From Pedosphaera sp. (lineage in GTDB: Bacteria; Verrucomicrobiota; Verrucomicrobiia; Limisphaerales; Pedosphaeraceae): 7,454 nt of DNA. Position numbers and translations under genes: made by a program. The stretch's first letter is position 1, and every line of letters starts with the position of its first letter. The DNA lies in contig JAQGOT010000261.1 of assembly GCA_028293465.1 (NCBI GenBank), positions 1-7,454 on the forward strand. The letters run 5' to 3'. The notes below the pieces were generated by a model. That model ran no database searches and was not told the DNA's origin. It saw only the letters and a list, made by a program, of their open reading frames with translations. Shown here in pieces: positions 1 to 5,734 of the stretch.

Positions 1-33
1 CAGATTAACGAGTTCCGTTTGAAGTTTGGACAT
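1..33 (-). CDS. Possible start of a further gene, cut by window edge
   Basis: An ATG at 33-31 opens a minus-strand frame of 11 codons (MSKLQTELVNL) that runs off the window with no stop. An in-frame TAG lies five codons upstream at 48-46 and no other start codon lies between, so if this frame is coding this ATG is its start. AGGGGAA sits directly before the ATG, which is too close for a normal Shine-Dalgarno site. The frame begins just after the terminator at 52-94, so it would be the first gene after the structured RNA. Eleven residues are too few to name a product, and the frame may be non-coding. Confidence 0.3.
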   Translation of the reverse strand, partial: MSKLQTELVNL

Positions 34-51
34 TTCCCCTGAATTCTATGA

Positions 52-94
52 AGGGAAAGAAAAACGGAGTTCCTCCGGTTAAAGAGGAACTCCG
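52..94 (-). terminator. Strong rho-independent terminator
   Basis: Positions 94-84 (CGGAGTTCCTC on the minus strand) pair perfectly with 75-65 in an 11-bp stem around an 8-nt loop (83-76, TTTAACCG). On the minus strand the stem is followed at once by TTTTTCTTTCCC (64-53). The plus strand has A residues before the stem and no T-run after it, so the element works only in the minus direction. It would end the small RNA described here and also any lepB read-through transcript. Confidence 0.87.
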
Positions 95-211
95 CGAGTC
101 AGGGGAAGACTCGTTTGTGAAGACAGAATCAACCTGACAAGTCAGATTGACTGCGCTCCACTGAAAAAGCAAGCTTTTCCGAGTCCTTCCACCGATTTCT
201 GTCTTCACGCC
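53..211 (-). ncRNA. Structured small RNA or attenuator leader, family unknown
   Basis: On the minus strand this interval folds by eye into five helices. P1 pairs 208-194 with 130-117 (14 bp, one bulged A). Inside it, P2 pairs 180-174 with 169-163 and P3 pairs 150-142 with 137-129, both capped by a CUUG tetraloop; P1 and P3 compete for two bases at 129-130. P4 pairs 113-108 with 100-95 around the loop UUCCCCU. P5 is the terminator stem 94-84/75-65, directly abutting P4. A promoter-like pair of boxes at 218-244 would start transcription near 211, three bases before P1. No convincing coding frame runs through it. I recognise no family: it lacks the hallmarks I know of for SRP RNA, RNase P RNA, tmRNA, T-box, TPP, SAM, FMN, cobalamin and hammerhead RNAs. 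Its ends are inferred. It may be an independent small RNA or the leader of the frame starting at 33. Confidence 0.6.
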
Positions 212-217
212 ACCGAG

Positions 218-244
218 GGTATAGGGTGCTCACCCCATGGTCAA
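218..244 (-). promoter_or_regulatory. Candidate sigma-70-type promoter of the structured RNA
   Basis: On the minus strand TTGACC (244-239, five of six consensus -35 bases) is followed after 15 nt by TATACC (223-218, four of six -10 bases). The spacer is two bases shorter than ideal. The predicted start, near 211, falls just before the closing stem of the RNA, which is the main reason to believe it. Confidence 0.45.
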
Positions 245-252
245 GACAATTG

Positions 253-280
253 AATATAACAAACATTGTGCGCGTATTAA
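253..280 (-). promoter_or_regulatory. Second, weaker promoter candidate
   Basis: On the minus strand TTAATA (280-275) and TATATT (258-253) are spaced by 16 nt, with four and five consensus bases. The -35 box lies inside the perfect palindrome GTATTAATAC (274-283). This is the most AT-rich part of the window, so a chance match is likely; it could instead be an upstream element or protein site for the promoter at 218-244. Apart from this, the 68 nt between lepB and position 245 show nothing I can name, and no terminator for lepB. Confidence 0.22.
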
Positions 281-312
281 TACCGGACTGAGAAAGGAAC
301 TTCGACAATCCC

Positions 313-1488
313 TTATCGGGCTCCGCCGCCGAAGCGTTGGCTAAATGGCCAATAGACGAAGCAATAACGGCCAATGACGTTCGTGCGGGAAAAATCACCC
401 CACGCCCGCGAATCGTAGCTGTTCACGGTATTGTCGCCCATCACCATGTAATGGTTCGGGCGGACCGTAACCCCCTCGGGATTATCCACGAACAACGGCG
501 CAAGTTGTGCGTCGTTGACGTGTCCGGAGAAATGGCTTTCTCGCGCCAGCGTGGCTGGATCGAAGGAATAGACTCGTTCAAAATGAGGCGTGCTGGCATC
601 CAGGCGCTTGCCATCAATGACCAGATGGCGGTCCTGACCTATTTGAACGCGTTCGCCACCCAAAGCAACCATCCGCTTGATGTAGAATTGATCAGGAGGC
701 AGCCGAGGAATTCCCCGGGTTTCGAAAACGATGATCTCGCCGCGTTTGGGATGCCTAAAGTTATAGGTGAGGCGGTCGACGAACAAATGGTCCCCGGCGG
801 TTTCTTCAAACTTAACAATATCGTCGCCTTTGTGGAAAGGCTCGCCGATTTCGATTCCCGCACGTTCCACAAAATGATCATCCGGGGCGAACCAAAAAGT
901 GATGGGCGTTTGAGCCCCGGGACTCTGGCTTTTATAGTGAACGTAAACCGTAATTTTATTGATGAAGCGAAACACGTGCTCAGGGAGTCCCACATTCGTT
1001 ACTTCACCATCGTCGGCGGCGACCGCGTGGTGGTAAAATTTGCCCTGAATGCAGGCCTGATATAATCTGGTCAATGCTCCCGGAATCTTGACGTCCGGTT
1101 GACTCTTGAGGTTTGCGGAGGTGACGCCGAACAGCGTTGGCTGCATTGACCCGGTGGGAATTTTGAAAGGCTGGACAAAAAAAGTGCGGATACCCATGGC
1201 CACGGCCAGCGCCACGAGCAGGACTTCCACGTTTTCGCGGATGCCGGAATTTGGATACGGCTTGAGCCATTTGTTGGCGGCCGCTTCAAGGTTCGTCATC
1301 TGCACCTTCAACGCCTCATCGCCAACGTTGCCTTTGATTGCCTTTTGGATTTCGTTCAGTGCGGATTTGACCGTGTTGACGGCTTGCGGGGAAAGGATGT
1401 CACGCTGGGCTTCCAGCATCTTGTGGACATGCTTCTGCATGTCATCCGCCTGGCGGGCCGTCCGAGAAAAGAACCATTTAAATCGCAT
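313..1488 (-). CDS. lepB: Signal peptidase I (S26 family), long form
   Basis: LepB is the membrane serine protease that removes signal peptides from exported proteins. The 391-residue product has a charged, probably helical N-terminal region (about 1-84), one transmembrane segment (about 86-105), then the box B motif PTGSMQPT (111-118) with nucleophile Ser114. Box D reads YIKRMVALGGE (269-279) with general base Lys271, preceded by a box C-like stretch ending PKRGEIIVF (247-255). Box E is GDNTVNSYDSRAWG (351-364). All catalytic residues are present. It is longer than the E. coli enzyme (about 324 residues) because of the N-terminal extension and about 110 residues between boxes B and C. It starts 19 nt after lepA and is probably co-transcribed. 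No Shine-Dalgarno site precedes the ATG at 1488; Met17 is an alternative start with AGGCGG upstream. It stops with TAA. Confidence 0.95.
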   Translation of the reverse strand: MRFKWFFSRTARQADDMQKHVHKMLEAQRDILSPQAVNTVKSALNEIQKAIKGNVGDEALKVQMTNLEAAANKWLKPYPNSGIRENVEVLLVALAVAMGIRTFFVQPFKIPTGSMQPTLFGVTSANLKSQPDVKIPGALTRLYQACIQGKFYHHAVAADDGEVTNVGLPEHVFRFINKITVYVHYKSQSPGAQTPITFWFAPDDHFVERAGIEIGEPFHKGDDIVKFEETAGDHLFVDRLTYNFRHPKRGEIIVFETRGIPRLPPDQFYIKRMVALGGERVQIGQDRHLVIDGKRLDASTPHFERVYSFDPATLARESHFSGHVNDAQLAPLFVDNPEGVTVRPNHYMVMGDNTVNSYDSRAWGDFSRTNVIGRYCFVYWPFSQRFGGGAR

Positions 1489-1507
1489 ACAATTGTGAAC
1501 CGAGGCG

Positions 1508-3298
1508 TCAGGCCTTCAACACTTCGATGAACGCTTCCTGTGGAATGTTCACGGAGCCGAACGCTTTCATGCGCTTTTTGCCTTCCTTTTGCTTGTCGAG
1601 CAGTTTCCGTTTGCGGCTGATGTCGCCACCATAGCATTTGGCGGTTACGTCTTTACGCATTGCGCTGACTGTTTCGCGCGCGACGATTTTTCCGCCGATG
1701 GCTGCCTGGATAGCGACGGCATATTGTTGCTTGGGAATGACTTCCTTGAGCTTGGCGGCGAGCGCCCGTCCCCTGCTCTCCGCCTTGTCGCGATGCACAA
1801 TGCACGAGAACGCATCCACTGATTCATTATTGACCAGCATGTCCAGCTTCACCATGTCGGACTCCTGATAAGCCGCATGCTCGTAATCCATGGAGCCGAA
1901 CCCTCGCGTGGTGCTCTTGATGCGATCATGAAAATCGATGAGGATTTCGTTCAAGGGCAGCAGGCTGGTCAGCATGACCCGGCGGGTGTCCAAGGTCTCG
2001 GTATGATCGACCGCCCCACGTTTCTCGGAGATCAACGCCATCATGTCGCCGATGTATTCGTTTGGGCAGATGACGAAGGCTTTCACCATCGGCTCCTCAA
2101 TCTTGACAATATAATTCACCTCGGGCATGAACGCGGGATTGTCCACATCCTTCACCGTGCCATCGCTCATGGTCACATGATAAACCACGCTCGGGTAGGT
2201 GGCGATGATGTCCATGTTATATTCGCGACGCAGCCGTTCCTGAACAATTTCGAGGTGCAGCAAGCCGAGGAAGCCGCAACGGAAGCCAAAGCCCAGCGCC
2301 ACCGAGCTTTCCGCCTGGAAAACGAACGCAGAATCGTTGAGCTGCAATTTGCCGAGGTTGGCCTTGAGATGCTCGTAGTCGGCGGTGTTGATCGGATAGA
2401 TGCCGCTGAACACCATCGGATGGATTTCCTGAAACCCAGGCAGGGCCGGCGAAGGATTCCGGGCATCCGTCACTGTGTCGCCCATTTTCACTTCCTTGGG
2501 GCTCTTAATGTTCGCCGTGAAATAACCGGTTTCGCCCACCTGCAACCGCTCGCGGACGTAAGGCTTGGGATTGAAACTGCCGACCTCCTTCACCTCGACG
2601 TTCTTGCCCGAATGCAGCAATTTCACCTGCATGCCGGCTTTCAGCTCGCCATTGAAGACGCGCACGTGCGTGACAACGCCTTTGTATGTGTCAAAGTAGG
2701 AATCGAATCCGAGCGCCTGAAACGAGGCAGCGCCGGTCGGCTTGGGTGCCGGGACGCGGGCCACAATCGCCTCCAAAATTTCTTCGATGCCAATTCCTTC
2801 CTTGGCGCTGGCCAGCAGGGCTGACTCCGCGGGAATGGCCAGGATGTCCTCCAACTGGGTCTTGGCCAAGGCAACATCGGCGTGCGGCAGGTCGATTTTG
2901 TTGATGACCGGGATGATGGTCAGATTCTGCTTCATGGCCAGGTGGACATTGGCCACCGTCTGGGCTTCGACCCCTTGAGCGGCATCGATAATGAGCAAAG
3001 CCCCTTCACACGCGCTCAGGCTGCGGGAGACTTCGTAGGAAAAATCAACGTGCCCAGGGGTGTCAATGAGGTTCAACTCATACACCTGCCCATCCTTGGC
3101 CGTGTAAAGCATGGTCACCGGGTGCGCTTTGATCGTAATCCCGCGCTCCCGCTCCAGATCCATGGAATCCAGCAACTGCGCCTCCATGTCCCGGGTGGCA
3201 ATGGTGCCCGTGCGGTGCAATAAGCGGTCAGAAAGCGTTGTTTTCCCATGATCGATATGGGCGATGATGCTAAAGTTCCGAATATGTGTGGCGTCCAT
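1508..3298 (-). CDS. lepA: Elongation factor 4 (LepA), ribosome-associated GTPase
   Basis: LepA is a translational GTPase related to EF-G that binds the ribosome and affects initiation, elongation or ribosome assembly; its exact role is debated. The 596-residue product has the usual family length (about 600). GTPase motifs are in order: G1 AHIDHGKT (13-20), G2 RERGITIK (50-57), G3 DTPGH (79-83), G4 NKID (133-136) and G5 SAK (164-166). Domain II and the EF-G III/V-like domains follow. The LepA-specific C-terminal domain is marked by the basic stretch from CYGGDISRKRK (555-565) through about 578. The N-terminus fits the family's usual start, so the ATG at 3298 is favoured, although only a weak AG-rich stretch precedes it. 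lepB follows after 19 nt. The 133-nt gap before lepA may contain a promoter, but I see no convincing boxes. It stops with TGA. Confidence 0.98.
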   Translation of the reverse strand: MDATHIRNFSIIAHIDHGKTTLSDRLLHRTGTIATRDMEAQLLDSMDLERERGITIKAHPVTMLYTAKDGQVYELNLIDTPGHVDFSYEVSRSLSACEGALLIIDAAQGVEAQTVANVHLAMKQNLTIIPVINKIDLPHADVALAKTQLEDILAIPAESALLASAKEGIGIEEILEAIVARVPAPKPTGAASFQALGFDSYFDTYKGVVTHVRVFNGELKAGMQVKLLHSGKNVEVKEVGSFNPKPYVRERLQVGETGYFTANIKSPKEVKMGDTVTDARNPSPALPGFQEIHPMVFSGIYPINTADYEHLKANLGKLQLNDSAFVFQAESSVALGFGFRCGFLGLLHLEIVQERLRREYNMDIIATYPSVVYHVTMSDGTVKDVDNPAFMPEVNYIVKIEEPMVKAFVICPNEYIGDMMALISEKRGAVDHTETLDTRRVMLTSLLPLNEILIDFHDRIKSTTRGFGSMDYEHAAYQESDMVKLDMLVNNESVDAFSCIVHRDKAESRGRALAAKLKEVIPKQQYAVAIQAAIGGKIVARETVSAMRKDVTAKCYGGDISRKRKLLDKQKEGKKRMKAFGSVNIPQEAFIEVLKA

Positions 3299-3351
3299 CA
3301 GTTCAAATTCTCAATCTTCCAACCATAATCCAAAATCAGGGCCTTGCCCAG

Positions 3352-3374
3352 AGATACCGGCCAAAAGATACCGG
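3352..3374. repeat. Short tandem direct repeat upstream of lepA
   Basis: AGATACCGG occurs at 3352-3360 and 3366-3374, start to start 14 bp apart. On the minus strand this reads CCGGTATCT twice, with TATCTT and TATCTC resembling -10 boxes but no matching -35 at a sensible distance. It lies in the 133-nt gap between the mutase gene and lepA. It could be an operator or chance. Nothing else in that gap stands out; a 4-bp GGGC/GCCC hairpin at 3339-3349 is too weak to call a terminator. Confidence 0.4.
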
Positions 3375-3431
3375 GGTACACGTTTAAGAAAAGGGCAATT
3401 TACGAAGCACCCCGATGTCCCAAAGGGCGGA

Positions 3432-4850
3432 TCAGACTTTGCGGGTCAACTGCATCCCCATTTTTAGAAGCTTTTCCACACCCGCATCCGATTTCGTCTC
3501 GGCGTAAATGCGGAGGATCGGCTCGGTACCGGAGCCGCGCAACATCAGCCAGGAGCCATCCTCCGCCACGAATTTTACACCGTCGTAGCTTTTGACATCC
3601 GCCAAGGGCGAAGCGAGCAGTTTGGCGGGTGGATTCTTAACGCAGAAATCCATCAGGGCGGCACGCTTTTCGAGTGGGAAATGGGTATCGATTCGACCAT
3701 AGCGGTGGGGACCAAACTGCTTTTCGAGCCTGGCGATGAGCTTGTTCACAGAGACTTTCTCAGTAGCCAGCAGTTCCAGCAGCATCAAGCCCGCGAGGAT
3801 CCCATCGCGTTCGGGGACATGGCCGGGAAAGCCGATACCGCCGCTTTCCTCGGCGCCGATGAGGACATCCCCCTTTAACATTTCCGCACAGATATACTTG
3901 AAGCCGACCCCGGTCTCGACCAGTTCCAAGCCATAGGCCGCGCACATTTTGTCCATCATGGACGTGGTGGTGAGCGCCTTCACGACCCGTCCCCTGCCCT
4001 TCCGGTTCACGACGAAATGGTGCAGCAGGAGGCAGATCAACTGATGGGTGGAGAGATAGTTACCTCGTCCATCCATGGCCCCGACACGATCCGCATCCCC
4101 ATCGGTCACGAGGCAAACATCGTGCGGATGTTTCTTCAGGTAGGCCGCACTACGGCCATAATTCTTTTCAATTGGTTCAGGATTGATGCCGCCGAACAAG
4201 ACGTCATGAGCCCCGTTCAGGGTGGTCACATTGCAGGTTGTCCCGGCGAGCAATTCATTAAAGCAACCGGCACCCACCCCGAAAAGTGCTTCGTGTGCGA
4301 AACGCAGCTTCGATTTGGCGATGAGTTTGAAATCGACCAAATTCTTGATGGCCCGATAATGGGCGGGCCGGATGTTCTTGATCGCCACCCTGCCCTCTTT
4401 GACCGCGGCATTCAGGTCTTGTGCACGCACCGGGTTGTGATCCAGGAGCAACTCCACCCCTTGGCAGACAGCAGGCTCGGCCGGGCCGCCGTAATGGGAT
4501 TTCAGTTTGAACCCATTAAATGAAGGCGGATTATGGCTGGCGGTGATCATCACGCCACCGATGGCTTTCTGGTCCTTGACTGCAAATGAAACGGCGGGTG
4601 TGGGGGTCGGCTCCGAGGTTAGGACGACCTGGTAACCGTTGCCGGCAAACACCTCCGCCACGCGGCGGCCAAATTGATCCGACAGAAACCGGCGATCATA
4701 GCCCACGATCACCTTCAGTTCAGCGCCCGGAACGGGATGAGCCTTCCAGTAGTCCGCGGTGGCTTGGCTGACCCGGTCAAGGTTGGTGAAAGTAAAATCT
4801 TCGGCGATCACCGCGCGCCAGCCATCGGTTCCAAATTTAACTGTAGCCAT
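3432..4850 (-). CDS. Alpha-D-phosphohexomutase (phosphoglucomutase/phosphomannomutase family)
   Basis: The enzyme interconverts 1- and 6-phosphorylated hexoses through a phosphoserine and a bisphosphate intermediate, in the cytoplasm. The 472-residue product has the four-domain layout: FGTDGWRAV near the N-terminus (6-14), the active-site loop TASHNP (103-108) with phosphoserine Ser105, the Mg-binding loop DGDADR (250-255), the sugar-binding loop EESGG (334-338) and the phosphate-binding loop RGSGTEP (438-444). All are intact and the length is normal. The sugar-binding loop differs from the EQSGH type usual in glucosamine mutase GlmM and the EMSGH type of classic phosphomannomutase, so glucose 1-phosphate is a more likely substrate than glucosamine phosphate. 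This is inference, so no symbol is given. It lies 30 nt after rpe and is probably co-transcribed. It stops with TGA. Confidence 0.94.
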   Translation of the reverse strand: MATVKFGTDGWRAVIAEDFTFTNLDRVSQATADYWKAHPVPGAELKVIVGYDRRFLSDQFGRRVAEVFAGNGYQVVLTSEPTPTPAVSFAVKDQKAIGGVMITASHNPPSFNGFKLKSHYGGPAEPAVCQGVELLLDHNPVRAQDLNAAVKEGRVAIKNIRPAHYRAIKNLVDFKLIAKSKLRFAHEALFGVGAGCFNELLAGTTCNVTTLNGAHDVLFGGINPEPIEKNYGRSAAYLKKHPHDVCLVTDGDADRVGAMDGRGNYLSTHQLICLLLHHFVVNRKGRGRVVKALTTTSMMDKMCAAYGLELVETGVGFKYICAEMLKGDVLIGAEESGGIGFPGHVPERDGILAGLMLLELLATEKVSVNKLIARLEKQFGPHRYGRIDTHFPLEKRAALMDFCVKNPPAKLLASPLADVKSYDGVKFVAEDGSWLMLRGSGTEPILRIYAETKSDAGVEKLLKMGMQLTRKV

Positions 4851-4862
4851 AATGAAAAGCTG

Positions 4863-4868
4863 ACCTCC
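4863..4868 (-). promoter_or_regulatory. Shine-Dalgarno site of the phosphohexomutase gene
   Basis: GGAGGT on the minus strand matches the 16S rRNA anti-Shine-Dalgarno core, but lies 12 nt before the ATG at 4850, further than usual. It falls in the 30-nt gap after rpe. It is the only near-consensus ribosome binding site among the four complete genes. Confidence 0.55.
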
Positions 4869-4880
4869 GGGACATTGAAT

Positions 4881-5600
4881 TCAGGGTTGAGCGGTTGGTC
4901 CGGTCGCAACTGCCGTGTGATTGAAATCAAGGCCGTTCGCAAGTGCATTTTGGATCACGATTTTCCGCATCTTCGTGATCGCGGCCTTCAGACTGCGCTG
5001 GCCGAACAGACCGGTGCCGCTGATAAAGGCATCGGCTCCAACCCGGGCGCATTCGGCGGCGGTGTCGAACGTGATGCCACCGTCCACCCCAATATGGTAG
5101 CGCAGCTTGAAATCGCGCCGCCAAGCGTGGGCTTGCTGGATTTTCGGCAGCGTTTCGAATATGAAGGGCTGGCCGCCAAAGCCCGGGTTGACCGTCATGA
5201 TGAGCAGTTCATCAATCTTGTCGAGGTAAGGCTGCACCGTGCCGATCGCGGTTGGAGGGTTGATGGCCAAGCCAACCTTTTTGCCCAAGGATTTAATTTT
5301 CCAGAGGAGCGAATTGACCTGATCGCCCAATTCGACGTGGATGTTGATCTGATCGACACCCGCCTGGGCGAAGGGTTCCAGAAGGATCTCGGGCCGCGAG
5401 CACATGAGGTGGGCGTCGAAGAACATCTTGGTCAGCGGACGGATGGTGCGCACCACCTGCGGGCCGAAGGAGATGTTTGGGACGAAATGACCATCCATGA
5501 TGTCCAGATGGAGCCAATCGGCGCCGGCTTTTTCGATGCGCACCGTTTCGCGGGCGAAATGGCCGAAATCGGCGGCTAGGAGAGACGGCGCAATGATCAT
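4881..5600 (-). CDS. rpe: Ribulose-phosphate 3-epimerase
   Basis: Rpe interconverts D-ribulose 5-phosphate and D-xylulose 5-phosphate in the pentose phosphate pathway; it is a cytoplasmic TIM-barrel metalloenzyme. The 239-residue product starts with the family signature MIIAPSLLAADF. The catalytic and metal-binding set is complete: His31 and Asp33 in LHLDIMDG (30-37), His64 in DAHLM (62-66), and Asp173 in VDGGI (172-176). The phosphate-side loops VNPGFGGQ (137-144) and ISGTGLFG (193-200) are present. The last 20 or so residues extend past the usual end and look disordered. The ATG at 5600 puts the N-terminus exactly where the family begins, yet no Shine-Dalgarno site precedes it; a promoter candidate at 5608-5636 would give an almost leaderless mRNA. 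The mutase gene follows after 30 nt. It stops with TGA. Confidence 0.97.
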   Translation of the reverse strand: MIIAPSLLAADFGHFARETVRIEKAGADWLHLDIMDGHFVPNISFGPQVVRTIRPLTKMFFDAHLMCSRPEILLEPFAQAGVDQINIHVELGDQVNSLLWKIKSLGKKVGLAINPPTAIGTVQPYLDKIDELLIMTVNPGFGGQPFIFETLPKIQQAHAWRRDFKLRYHIGVDGGITFDTAAECARVGADAFISGTGLFGQRSLKAAITKMRKIVIQNALANGLDFNHTAVATGPTAQP

Positions 5601-5607
5601 TCGCTAT

Positions 5608-5636
5608 AAGTTATTAATTGCCTGCCTGCGAGTCAA
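5608..5636 (-). promoter_or_regulatory. Candidate promoter of rpe
   Basis: On the minus strand TTGACT (5636-5631, five of six -35 bases) is followed after an ideal 17 nt by TAACTT (5613-5608, three of six -10 bases). Seven bases separate the -10 box from the rpe ATG, so transcription would begin at or within a base or two of the start codon. The ftsH terminator just upstream makes a separate rpe promoter likely, but the -10 box is weak. Confidence 0.4.
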
Positions 5637-5672
5637 CCTCGAGCAAGCGGACGGGACGCAGAAAACTTCTCC

Positions 5673-5707
5673 TTAAAAGAGAAATGCGGACCAACGGTCC
5701 GCATTTC
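5673..5707 (-). terminator. Rho-independent terminator of ftsH
   Basis: GAAATGCGGACC (minus 5707-5696) pairs perfectly with 5692-5681 in a 12-bp stem around a 3-nt loop (5695-5693). On the minus strand it is followed by TCTTTTAA (5680-5673). It starts 27 nt after the ftsH stop codon. The plus strand has no T-run after the stem, so it works in the minus direction and separates ftsH from rpe. Confidence 0.82.
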
Positions 5708-5734
5708 GCTAATCTGATATCCCAGCCTAAGCGA

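Noticed and set aside
117..208. A small transposable element (MITE) bounded by 14-bp inverted repeats
   Set aside because: The inverted repeats fit a transposon end, but I see no target-site duplication beside them, and the promoter, internal hairpins and terminator fit an RNA gene better. A second genomic copy would reopen this.
5..208. A 67-codon minus-strand open frame
   Set aside because: It runs through all the paired stems and the terminator, has no ribosome binding site, and its translation looks random.
53..211. A CsrA/RsmA-sequestering RNA, because GGA occurs about seven times on the minus strand
   Set aside because: Several of the GGA triplets lie in stems rather than hairpin loops, and I know of no strong reason to expect CsrA in this lineage.
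53..211. 6S RNA
   Set aside because: 6S RNA is one long hairpin of about 180 nt with a large central bubble and paired ends. This element has a short closing stem around two hairpins, followed by separate hairpins.
1877..2824. A 315-codon plus-strand open frame, and similar ones at 337-1065 and 4674-5579
   Set aside because: These are antisense to lepA, lepB and rpe plus part of the mutase gene. They have no recognisable domains, and the opposite strand is certainly coding.
3339..3349. A terminator after the phosphohexomutase gene
   Set aside because: The stem is only 4 bp with a 3-nt loop and a poor T-run, and it lies about 80 nt past the stop codon.
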